Origin: Euryarchaeota archaeon UBA538
Lineage (GTDB): Archaea > Thermoplasmatota > Poseidoniia > Poseidoniales > Thalassarchaeaceae
Assembly (NCBI GenBank): GCA_002499325.1
Contig: DALC01000033.1
Span: 9,075 to 19,812, forward strand
Direction of reading: 5' to 3'
Length of the DNA: 10,738 nt
Part shown: positions 1 through 6,263 of the stretch, one piece after another
How the letters are laid out: every line of letters begins with the position of its first letter
Numbering within the stretch: the first letter of the stretch is position 1
Position numbers and translations under genes: made by a program
The notes under the pieces: model-generated
Told to the model about the DNA's origin: nothing
The model's database searches: none
The model's input: the letters and a program-made list of their open reading frames with translations, nothing else

Positions 1-1583
1 ATATGGGTTACGAAGATGTCCATCTTCAGCTATACATCCTGACCGGCATAACAGTCATAATATGGGTTCTCGAGTCACTTTTCCAGTACTTCTATGCAGT
101 TCTTTGGAGAAACCTTGCACAGACGGCCCAACATGAGCTACGTATGTCTGCTTACTCTCACATTCAAGATCTTGAGATGCAGTGGTTCTCTCAACAATCA
201 ACAGGTGGACTAATGGCAATAATGAACGACGATGTCAACCAACTTGAAAGGTTTCTCGATCAGGGTGCAACGGATCTCCTTCAGGTAGCCACCACAATAA
301 TAGTCGTAGGAGGCATCATGTTTTCCGTGGCTCCTGAAGTCGCATTATGGGCCATTGTACCGATACCTGTTATTGTAGCTGGGTCATTCATGTATCAGAG
401 GAGAATAGGAGTTAGGTATTCCAAAGTCAGGACACAAGTAGCAGATCTGAACGCTCTTCTGAATAACAATCTGCAAGGAATAACCACAATCAAATCCTTC
501 ACTGCTGAAGGTAGAGAGGCTGCTAGGGTCAGTGAGGCATCGGAGTCTTACAGGGAGGCAAATAAGGAGGCAATCAGACTGTCTGCATCCTTCGTTCCAA
601 TAATCAGGATGGCTATCTTGTTTGCATTCTCTGCCAATATGCTAGTCGGGGGATGGATGGCACTTGACGGAAGGATTAGTTTGGGGGCATATTCAGTTAT
701 TGTATTCATAACCCAAAGACTTCTATGGCCACTCACTAGACTCGGTGAGACATTCGATCTATACCAGAGAGCCATGGCATCAACTACCCGAGTATTAGAT
801 CTACTGGACACAGAAGTAGGAATAGTGGAGGGGGATATAATACTCAGAGATGTCAGCGGAGAGCTGGAATTTAGAGATGTTGAGTTTTCATATCCAGACA
901 GGGAAGAAGTCCTCAAAGGCCTCAATCTACTAGTTCCAGCTGGTCGAACTGTAGGCTTGGTAGGTCCCACTGGCTCGGGAAAGACCACATTGATCAGGCT
1001 ATTAATGAGATTCCATGATCCTCAATCAGGGACCGTCTCCCTAGATGGTCACCACGTATGCGATTTGACTCTCAAGTCACTCCGAGGATCCATTTCCTTA
1101 GTGAGTCAGAACACCACACTATTCCCTGGGTCTGTTCTTGAAAATATCAGATATGGAAATCCCGAAGCCTCCCTTGACTCCGTAGAAGAGGCGGCTCGTA
1201 TAGCAGAGGCTACTGAATTCATCGAATTGCTGCCCAATGGTTGGCATACTGATATCGGAGAAGGAGGACACAGGCTTTCAGGAGGTCAGAGACAGAGAAT
1301 TGCAATCGCTAGAGCCGTTCTCAAAGACGCTCCAGTATTAGTCCTAGACGAGGCTACGAGTAATGTGGATAACGAGACAGAGGCCGCATTAAAGAGGTCG
1401 ATTTCCCAGATATCGAAAGGTAGGACAACACTGATCATAGCTCATAGACTTTCAACGGTACGAAATGCAGATATCATTGCTGTACTGCACAAGGGAGAAA
1501 TCTCAGAAACAGGTACTCACGAATCTCTGTTGGAGGAAGACGGAATTTACTCCCGACTCTGGGCCGTCCAGACAGGTGAATGA
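1..1583 (+). CDS. ABC transporter, fused membrane and ATP-binding domains (exporter type), 5' partial
   Basis: This is a half-transporter of the MsbA/LmrA/BmrA exporter class, which would dimerise in the cytoplasmic membrane and use ATP to move a substrate that cannot be named from sequence. Numbering from the first in-frame Met at base 3, residues 1-260 form the membrane domain, with hydrophobic helices near 10-35, 93-112, 114-132, 196-218 and 225-243. Residues 288-526 form the ATPase: A-loop Tyr297, Walker A GPTGSGKTT (321-329), Q-loop Gln369, signature LSGGQ (425-429), Walker B VLVLDE (445-450) and H-loop His481, all intact. Family members usually have 570-620 residues and six helices. Here the first helix appears to be missing, so the gene almost certainly begins before the window and the Met at 3 is internal. 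Its TGA stop overlaps the ATG of a possible 40-codon ORF. Class assignment is secure; substrate is unknown. Confidence 0.96.
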   Translation, partial: MGYEDVHLQLYILTGITVIIWVLESLFQYFYAVLWRNLAQTAQHELRMSAYSHIQDLEMQWFSQQSTGGLMAIMNDDVNQLERFLDQGATDLLQVATTIIVVGGIMFSVAPEVALWAIVPIPVIVAGSFMYQRRIGVRYSKVRTQVADLNALLNNNLQGITTIKSFTAEGREAARVSEASESYREANKEAIRLSASFVPIIRMAILFAFSANMLVGGWMALDGRISLGAYSVIVFITQRLLWPLTRLGETFDLYQRAMASTTRVLDLLDTEVGIVEGDIILRDVSGELEFRDVEFSYPDREEVLKGLNLLVPAGRTVGLVGPTGSGKTTLIRLLMRFHDPQSGTVSLDGHHVCDLTLKSLRGSISLVSQNTTLFPGSVLENIRYGNPEASLDSVEEAARIAEATEFIELLPNGWHTDIGEGGHRLSGGQRQRIAIARAVLKDAPVLVLDEATSNVDNETEAALKRSISQISKGRTTLIIAHRLSTVRNADIIAVLHKGEISETGTHESLLEEDGIYSRLWAVQTGE

Positions 1584-1705
1584 TGAAACTCACCTTAGGA
1601 GTAATTAGAAGAAACTCTCCGCAAACACAATACTCTACGATCGAATTAATTCGCAACTCAAAGGGTACTTGGGCAATCTGGGATAACCGTACCAGGCCCA
1701 TTTAG
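1583..1705 (+). CDS. possible 40-residue protein overlapping the ABC transporter stop
   Basis: A short open frame starts at an ATG that shares its A with the TGA stop of the ABC transporter (TGATG), an arrangement typical of translational coupling. It runs 40 codons to a TAG. The product starts MKLTLGVIRRNS, is basic and mostly polar, has no membrane segment, and contains a strand-like stretch (TIELIRNSKGTWAIWD). I do not recognise it. It fills most of the space before the next gene. Such a frame can occur by chance, so this is only a candidate; the overlap and the protein-like composition are the only support. Confidence 0.35.
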   Translation: MKLTLGVIRRNSPQTQYSTIELIRNSKGTWAIWDNRTRPI

Positions 1706-1755
1706 TGTGACACTGCCGGGAACACCTTGATGAATCACTCCCCCCTCCCTGCATC

Positions 1756-2103
1756 ATGGCAAGAGTGGACTCGTTGCTCTGGTTCATGCTCGGAATAGGG
1801 CAGTTACTGATAGGATCGCAACTGGGATCATCAGGTGCCTTGCTAGAGTTACTCAGTATTCTACTCAATGTTTCGGGGGGGAGTTCTCTAATGCTTGGGA
1901 TATACTTCCTATTATTCCTAGCACGACATGAGAAAGAGTTCACTGAAGTATATTCAAAAATGGAAAAGACTGAGTTCGTAAGGGACGAGACTGGGAGAAT
2001 TATTGATGTTGCAGATAAGACTCCTAAGGCAATTAGGGCATTTTGGTACGCAATTCCGGCACTTATGACATTCCTAGGCGCACTAGCGTGGCTAATAGGC
2101 TGA
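1756..2103 (+). CDS. small membrane protein of unknown function (115 aa)
   Basis: I do not recognise this 115-residue protein. It has hydrophobic segments at about residues 6-24, 30-56 (possibly two short helices or one long one, interrupted by a Gly/Ser run) and 93-114. Between them lies a charged, probably soluble stretch from about 57 to 90 (RHEKEFTEVYSKMEKTEF and following). The protein ends immediately after its last helix. The ATG is preceded by a C-rich stretch with no SD, so translation from a leaderless or very short leader is likely; an internal Met at residue 11 is a less likely start. The next membrane-protein gene begins only 5 nt after the stop, so the two are probably co-transcribed. 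Function is unknown; a small accessory or scaffold membrane protein is possible, given the flotillin locus downstream. Confidence 0.8.
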   Translation: MARVDSLLWFMLGIGQLLIGSQLGSSGALLELLSILLNVSGGSSLMLGIYFLLFLARHEKEFTEVYSKMEKTEFVRDETGRIIDVADKTPKAIRAFWYAIPALMTFLGALAWLIG

Positions 2104-2108
2104 GAATC

Positions 2109-2378
2109 ATGTCAGCCAACAATCCCGGTCTCGATGATATGATAGACCGTATTATCGATAACCCCGCCTATGATCAAATGGGGGGTTACCAGATTTTCCT
2201 CAGAAGATTCGCTATCCCTGTGATAATGATCCTAATCGCACTTTTTGTTTACACTAGTCTTGATCAACATATCAGTAGCAGTTGGAACCTTGTAATCACA
2301 TCAATCGTGACTGGCTCATCACTAGGTCCTATTCTAGCCGCGGAGAGATATCTCGCCATCAGGAACAACAAAAAGTAG
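2109..2378 (+). CDS. small two-helix membrane protein of unknown function (89 aa)
   Basis: This is an 89-residue protein I do not recognise. It has a polar, acidic N-terminus of about 33 residues (with DDMIDRIIDNPAYDQM), a membrane segment near 34-52 (AIPVIMILIALFVY), a short loop, a second hydrophobic segment near 61-78 and a basic tail ending in RNNKK, which suggests both termini are cytoplasmic. The frame stays open upstream to an ATG at 2043, but that part overlaps the preceding gene in another frame. The ATG at 2109, 5 nt after the preceding stop, is the natural start. No good SD is visible, so coupling to the upstream gene is likely. The pair of adjacent small membrane proteins may act together; this is inference from spacing only. 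Confidence 0.75.
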   Translation: MSANNPGLDDMIDRIIDNPAYDQMGGYQIFLRRFAIPVIMILIALFVYTSLDQHISSSWNLVITSIVTGSSLGPILAAERYLAIRNNKK

Positions 2379-2396
2379 GAAAAAAACACCGAGAAG

Positions 2397-2404
2397 AATA
2401 AATC
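2397..2404 (+). promoter_or_regulatory. candidate archaeal TATA box for the Cys-rich small protein
   Basis: AATAAATC is centred about 26-27 nt before the ATG at 2427 and preceded by a purine-rich GAGAAG that fits a BRE (TFB recognition element). The spacing predicts a transcript starting at or next to the ATG, that is, a leaderless mRNA. Supported by position and composition only. Confidence 0.45.
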
Positions 2405-2426
2405 CTAGTTTCGTCTTTCGTTGGCC

Positions 2427-2564
2427 ATGGACTCTGACCACTGTAAATCGATGAGTTGCATCTGTGGTTTCAAGGGAGATGCAGTTCCTAGGAGGCAACA
2501 CATGGAATGCCCCAGGTGTCATAGAGTGGTTGAGGCGTGTTGTGAAGGAGTTCCCAATTATTAG
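2427..2564 (+). CDS. small Cys-rich, zinc-ribbon-like protein (45 aa)
   Basis: This is a 45-residue protein with seven cysteines: Cys6, Cys11-x-Cys13, Cys28-x-x-Cys31 and Cys38-Cys39. The order CxCG, 14 residues, then CPRC is that expected of a single zinc ribbon, with CxC as one metal-binding knuckle and CPRC as the other. The tail CCEGVPNY adds two more cysteines that could bind metal or form a redox pair. The frame stands alone between the upstream stop at 2378 and the YuaF/NfeD-like gene. It has a TATA-like box at leaderless distance and no SD. No membrane segment or signal peptide is visible, so it should be cytoplasmic. Small zinc ribbons often bind nucleic acid or protein partners, but which applies here cannot be told. 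The dense and regularly placed cysteines make a chance ORF unlikely; the exact family is not recognised. Confidence 0.7.
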   Translation: MDSDHCKSMSCICGFKGDAVPRRQHMECPRCHRVVEACCEGVPNY

Positions 2565-2584
2565 TTTGAAACCAAATACGCCGA

Positions 2585-3217
2585 ATGTGTCAAATGCCCT
2601 ATCCCCTAGGAAAGGCTATGGTGGATATCAATGATTTCAACCTCTTTGACCTCGTAGGGCTAGGAGACGCAACTGGATTAGAGTGGATTTTTGGGATTTC
2701 TGCCCTTCTAGGGGGCATTCTATTTCTTCTATGGTTCGTACTTATGCTTGTAGGCGGCGTTGCAGAGGGGGTTTTCGAAGGCCTATTCGGAATGGAAATA
2801 GATGTTATGAGCTCAGACGCCTCATTCAAGGCTCTGACTTTCCAAGGTGTGATGGCATTCCTCATGTTCTTCGGCCTGGCTGGACTTTGGGTATTGAAGT
2901 CAGACGGGACAGATCCAGTCGCTGTGGCAGCAGGAGGAATAGCTGGAACTGCATCAATGTATGGAACAGCGAAATTATTTGAGTTATTTATGGCAATGCA
3001 ATCTTCCGGAAATGTGGATATTGCAGATACTATCGGTTGCAAAGGCCAGGTATACCTGGTGATACCTCATGAGGGAGTTGGTCAAGTTCAGATTGAGACC
3101 AATGGTTCTCTCAGTACGTACAATGCAAGGGCCGAGGACAAGCAAGAAATTGGAACAGGAAGGCTAATTGAAGTGGTCGATACAATGGGTGAAGTTCTGC
3201 TAGTAAAAAGAATATGA
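2585..3217 (+). CDS. YuaF/NfeD-like membrane protein, flotillin partner
   Basis: This is an integral membrane protein of 210 residues resembling the YuaF/YqiJ/NfeD1b group, which are encoded beside flotillins in bacteria and help organise flotillin-rich membrane domains. Hydrophobic segments lie at about residues 34-58, 83-102 and 108-132 (the last Gly/Ala-rich). A C-terminal soluble domain from about 144 to 210 (from IGCKGQVYLVIP to the end GEVLLVKRI) looks like the five-stranded OB fold of NfeD proteins. There is no ClpP-like protease domain, so it is the short form. Three starts are possible: 2585, 2594 and 2618. The first has an A/T-rich AATTATTAG box 26 nt upstream, suited to a leaderless message; the third has a weak SD (AGGAAAGG) and would give 199 residues. 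The flotillin gene follows 84 nt later. The family call rests on architecture and context; individual sequence identity in this family is low. Confidence 0.8.
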   Translation: MCQMPYPLGKAMVDINDFNLFDLVGLGDATGLEWIFGISALLGGILFLLWFVLMLVGGVAEGVFEGLFGMEIDVMSSDASFKALTFQGVMAFLMFFGLAGLWVLKSDGTDPVAVAAGGIAGTASMYGTAKLFELFMAMQSSGNVDIADTIGCKGQVYLVIPHEGVGQVQIETNGSLSTYNARAEDKQEIGTGRLIEVVDTMGEVLLVKRI

Positions 3218-3288
3218 TTTAGCACCCCGCCCTGTTTTTTCCCAATTTTCGGGAAAGAGTTCATGACCTGTGCCTGCCTCATAGAGTC

Positions 3289-3296
3289 AGGAGTGA
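3289..3296 (+). promoter_or_regulatory. Shine-Dalgarno sequence fixing the flotillin start
   Basis: AGGAGTGA lies 5 nt before the ATG at 3302 and closely matches the anti-SD of archaeal 16S rRNA. It favours the start at 3302 over the in-frame ATG at 3263, which has no such signal and would add 13 residues not expected before the membrane anchor. Confidence 0.7.
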
Positions 3297-3301
3297 ACAG
3301 G

Positions 3302-4747
3302 ATGTTAATGACAACGCTCAGACAATCAGAAGGAGCAGATGGTGGAACTATAGGAACGATAATGATTTTTGCAATCATATTGGTTTTGGTGGCCGCAGTG
3401 ATATTCTTTGCTCAGAGATACAAGAGATGTCCTCCAGACCAAGTAATGGTAATATATGGAAGAACTGCTAAAGCAGCGGACGGAAGGGCTAAACCTTCCC
3501 GTGTAGTCCACGGAGGAGCGGCACTAGTTTGGCCATTAATTCAGGATTATGCATATATATCCCTAAAGCCAATGCCAATTAACATCGATCTAAAGGGGGC
3601 ACTCTCCCTTCAAAATATCAGAATTAACGTTCCAAGTACATTTACAGTTGGTGTTAGCAAGGAACCCACCATTATGGCCAATGCAGCAGAGAGGCTTCTA
3701 GGATTTAAGATTCCAGAGATAGAGAAACTAGCCGAGGAGATAATTCTCGGTCAGTTGCGTCTCACTGTAGCCTCCCTAACAATTGAGCAGATCAATCAAG
3801 ATCGAGATGCTTTCCTGTCGCTCATCACCCAGAACGTCGATCAGGAGCTTAGGAAGTTCGGACTAACCCAGCTAAACGTTAACATTGTCGATATTACAGA
3901 TGAGTCTGACTATATCGAGAGTATCGGTAAGAAGGCCGCGGCAACGGCTGTTGAGAATGCTAGAGTGGACGTGGCCAACGCGGAGAGGGACGGTGCGATA
4001 GGCGCCGCCATCGCAAGCAAGGAGAGAGAAATCACCGTAGCAGAGAATATGGCTGCGGCAGAGAAGGGAAGAAAAGCCGCAGAGGCCGATCAGCGTGTTT
4101 TCGTAGAACAGCAGGAGGCTATGGCTATTTCCGGAGAGAACTCAGCTCAAGCCGAAATAGCTAGGGCAAATGCAGATTTGGCGGAAGCAGAAGCGTCTGC
4201 CAAACAAAGGGCCGACGTAGCCAAGGCTAAAGCCGAAGCAGAGATTCAGAAGGCTTTCTACTCCGAGGAGGAGGAGAGATTGAAGGCAAGTGAGATCGTA
4301 CAGGTCACTATCCAGAAACAGCAAATAGAGATACAGGCAGATGCAGAAGCTGAGAGGCAGAGGAGAGTCGCTCAGGGAGAGGCAGATGCAATTCTGGCTA
4401 AGTACGAAGCAGAAGCTGAAGGAATACAGAAGGTTCTCGATGCAAAGGCACAAGGTTACAGCAATCTGGTTAACAGCGCTTCAGGAGATCCAAAGGCGGC
4501 TGCCACTCTATTGATGGTCGAGAAAATCGAGAACATGGTAGCCGCTCAGACCGAGGCTATCAGGAACCTGAAGATTGACAAGATTACTGTCTGGGATAGT
4601 GGAAATAACTCAGAGGGTTCGTCAGCTACCAGTAACTTTGTGAGTAGCCTAGTACAGAGTTTACCTCCGATACACGACGTTGCAAAGATGTCAGGAGTAG
4701 AGTTGCCAGACTATCTTGGCTCCATGACTGAGGATGATCAGCCATAG
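3302..4747 (+). CDS. flotillin family protein (FloT/YuaG/YqiK type)
   Basis: This is a full-length flotillin of 481 residues, close to the 480-510 of bacterial FloT/YuaG. Flotillins oligomerise at the inner face of the cytoplasmic membrane and scaffold microdomains that affect fluidity, transport and signalling. The sequence shows an N-terminal membrane anchor at about residues 19-37, then a SPFH/PHB domain to about 200. This is followed by a long Ala/Glu-rich coiled coil from about 205 to 400, with repeated AEAE and AKAEAE stretches, and a C-terminal segment with the bacterial flotillin motif KITVWDSG (residues 427-434). A short acidic tail ends the protein. The start at 3302 is set by a strong SD. 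The YuaF/NfeD-like gene immediately upstream is the usual partner. The gene is in the same codon style as its neighbours, so any transfer from bacteria would be old. Identification is firm; the cargo or client proteins are unknown. Confidence 0.95.
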   Translation: MLMTTLRQSEGADGGTIGTIMIFAIILVLVAAVIFFAQRYKRCPPDQVMVIYGRTAKAADGRAKPSRVVHGGAALVWPLIQDYAYISLKPMPINIDLKGALSLQNIRINVPSTFTVGVSKEPTIMANAAERLLGFKIPEIEKLAEEIILGQLRLTVASLTIEQINQDRDAFLSLITQNVDQELRKFGLTQLNVNIVDITDESDYIESIGKKAAATAVENARVDVANAERDGAIGAAIASKEREITVAENMAAAEKGRKAAEADQRVFVEQQEAMAISGENSAQAEIARANADLAEAEASAKQRADVAKAKAEAEIQKAFYSEEEERLKASEIVQVTIQKQQIEIQADAEAERQRRVAQGEADAILAKYEAEAEGIQKVLDAKAQGYSNLVNSASGDPKAAATLLMVEKIENMVAAQTEAIRNLKIDKITVWDSGNNSEGSSATSNFVSSLVQSLPPIHDVAKMSGVELPDYLGSMTEDDQP

Positions 4748-4793
4748 ACCTGCCAATCGTCAAACTCTTGAGCAATATCCCCATGCGTAATGC

Positions 4794-6029
4794 ATGGATG
4801 ATAAAGACGTAGTCATTGTGGGAGGGGCTAGGACGCCTTTCTGTGAGTGGCTAGGTGGAAAAAGAGGAGACGGAGGACAAGGGGGGAGACTGGCTTCCAT
4901 AAGTGCGGAGGAACTGGGATCAATAGCAATTAAAGGAGCTCTTGAGAAGACTGGTACTGAACCATCCGAAGTAGATCATGTGATTATGGGACACGCTCTT
5001 CAAACCTCTTCACAAGCTATTTTCGGGGCCAGAAGAGCTGGAATACTGTCCGGAATTCCTCATCAGGTTCCCATGTTGACCATAAACAGACTCTGTGGAA
5101 GCGGCGCCCAATCCGTAGTTTCAGCGGCACAGATGATAATGCTTGGAGAAGCGGAGACAGTAGTGGCCGGAGGAATGGAGAACCTAAGCCAATCTCCACA
5201 CGTGCTGAGGGATGAGAGAACCACATACAAGCTCGGAAGATCTCCGAGAAAAGGCGAGGAGATTCCCCGCGACATGGAGGATTACTTTTTCACAAATTTG
5301 AGGGATGATGTGTGCGGATATTTCATGGCGCAGACCAGTGATGAGCTATGTAAGATGCTTGATGTTTCTAGAGAAGACGCAGATAGTTTTGCTGCATTGA
5401 GTCATCAGAGGGCTGAGAATAGCATCAGAAACGGCATTTGGGAAGATGAAATCGTGGAGGTAATTACCCCCGAAGGAGTCCTGGGCTCGTCCCATGATGA
5501 TCACGTTGTCATAGGAACTACCATGGAGTCACTTTCAGGACTTAGGACGCACTTTGGCCCTGACTCCCTTGTGACTGCTGGAAATGCATCCGGTGTAGTC
5601 GATGGGGCAGCTGCAATTGTTGTTAAGTCGGGTGCGAGAGCTAAGTCAGACGGAGATTCGCCACTTTCACGAATAATATCTTGGGGAATTGTGGGTTTGG
5701 ACCCAAAAATAATGGCTCACGGGCCTGTTCCGAGTAGTAATCTGGCTCTTCAGAAAGCCGGTCTGAAAGTCGAAGATATCGATCTTTGGGAGATTAACGA
5801 GGCCTTTGCCGGACAGTGTGTAGCCTGTATCAAGGATCTAGGTATCGACCCATCGAAAGTAAATGTTAACGGAGGAGCGGTAGGACTCGGACATCCCCTT
5901 GCAGCGACTGGAACTAGGCTACTATTGACTCTCTCATTAGAGCTCAGGAGGAGAGGTGGAAGGTACGGCGTAGCAACTGCGTGCATAGGGGGAGGCCAAG
6001 GTATTGCAGTTGTCATTGAGGCAATCTGA
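4794..6029 (+). CDS. thiolase (acetyl-CoA C-acyltransferase family)
   Basis: This complete 411-residue thiolase catalyses the reversible Claisen condensation or thiolytic cleavage of acyl-CoA. All catalytic elements are present: nucleophilic Cys101 in NRLCGSGAQSV, the NEAF motif (335-338), His367 in GHPLA and the second Cys397 in CIGGGQG. The N-terminus has the usual VIVGGARTPF, but is followed by a Gly/Lys-rich stretch (residues 20-32) longer than in typical thiolases, where GGSL normally joins directly to the SAEELG helix. The second Cys, which archaeal SCP2-type thiolases of the mevalonate route lack, marks it as the bacterial/mitochondrial degradative-biosynthetic type. No HMG-CoA synthase, acyl-CoA dehydrogenase or hydratase gene is adjacent, so fatty acid beta-oxidation versus acetoacetyl-CoA synthesis cannot be decided. 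The gene begins 46 nt after the flotillin stop with no SD. The ATG at 4794 fits the family's N-terminus well. Confidence 0.95.
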   Translation: MDDKDVVIVGGARTPFCEWLGGKRGDGGQGGRLASISAEELGSIAIKGALEKTGTEPSEVDHVIMGHALQTSSQAIFGARRAGILSGIPHQVPMLTINRLCGSGAQSVVSAAQMIMLGEAETVVAGGMENLSQSPHVLRDERTTYKLGRSPRKGEEIPRDMEDYFFTNLRDDVCGYFMAQTSDELCKMLDVSREDADSFAALSHQRAENSIRNGIWEDEIVEVITPEGVLGSSHDDHVVIGTTMESLSGLRTHFGPDSLVTAGNASGVVDGAAAIVVKSGARAKSDGDSPLSRIISWGIVGLDPKIMAHGPVPSSNLALQKAGLKVEDIDLWEINEAFAGQCVACIKDLGIDPSKVNVNGGAVGLGHPLAATGTRLLLTLSLELRRRGGRYGVATACIGGGQGIAVVIEAI

Positions 6030-6045
6030 GATTCTAACATATAGT

Positions 6046-6050
6046 GGAGG
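6046..6050 (+). promoter_or_regulatory. strong ribosome binding site of the DUF2061 gene
   Basis: GGAGG stands 6 nt before the ATG at 6057, inside the 27-nt gap after the thiolase stop. It is among the clearest SD sequences in the window and suggests the gene is translated as an internal cistron of a thiolase transcript rather than from a leaderless mRNA. Confidence 0.7.
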
Positions 6051-6056
6051 ATAAAA

Positions 6057-6263
6057 ATGGTCGCAAGTAAAAGGCGTAGTTTGGTCAAGACCATTACGTG
6101 GAGAGTTATAGCAACTACCGATACCTTCATTCTTGCTTGGTTATTCACCTCCGATGAAGTAATTGCTGCATCAATAGCAGGTTTAGAGGTAGTGACCAAG
6201 TTGGTACTTTACTATCTGCATGAAAGAGGATGGAGCTCGCTTGAATGGGGTCAAGATGATTAG
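6057..6263 (+). CDS. DUF2061 family small membrane protein
   Basis: This 68-residue protein matches the DUF2061 pattern. It has a basic N-terminus (residues 1-11) leading into KTITWRVIATTDTFILAWLF, then a second hydrophobic stretch (about 36-54) and the characteristic TKLVLYYLHERGW (47-59) near the end. Two short membrane helices are expected. The family is widespread in bacteria and archaea, sometimes fused to adenylylsulfate kinase, but here it stands alone and no sulfate-assimilation gene is nearby. Its biochemical role is not established. The gene follows the thiolase by 27 nt with a clear GGAGG. It ends with its stop codon overlapping the stop of the convergent TraB-family gene by a few bases. 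Family recognition is confident; function is not known. Confidence 0.9.
   Translation: MVASKRRSLVKTITWRVIATTDTFILAWLFTSDEVIAASIAGLEVVTKLVLYYLHERGWSSLEWGQDD

Noticed and set aside
1635..1943. Minus-strand frame of 102 codons across the gap before the first small membrane protein
   Set aside because: It overlaps the coherent membrane protein on plus, has irregular composition and no start signal.
2043..2108. Upstream extension of the 89-residue membrane protein to an ATG at 2043
   Set aside because: These 22 codons overlap the last helix of the preceding gene in another frame, and the ATG at 2109 sits naturally 5 nt after that gene's stop.
2599..3042. A 147-codon minus-strand frame opposite the YuaF/NfeD-like gene
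   Set aside because: Pro/Ser/Asn-rich and without recognisable features; the plus-strand protein has coherent membrane and OB-like regions.
3238..3256. Inverted repeat TTTCCC / GGGAAA preceded by a T run, after the YuaF/NfeD-like gene
   Set aside because: The T run lies before rather than after the short 6-bp stem, and the partner flotillin gene follows; the T run might cause partial termination but there is too little to call a terminator.
4142..4453. A 103-codon Cys/Leu/Ser-rich frame on the minus strand inside the flotillin gene
   Set aside because: It is the antisense reading of the Ala/Glu/Lys-rich coiled coil; its odd composition follows from those codons, and the flotillin frame is clearly the real one.
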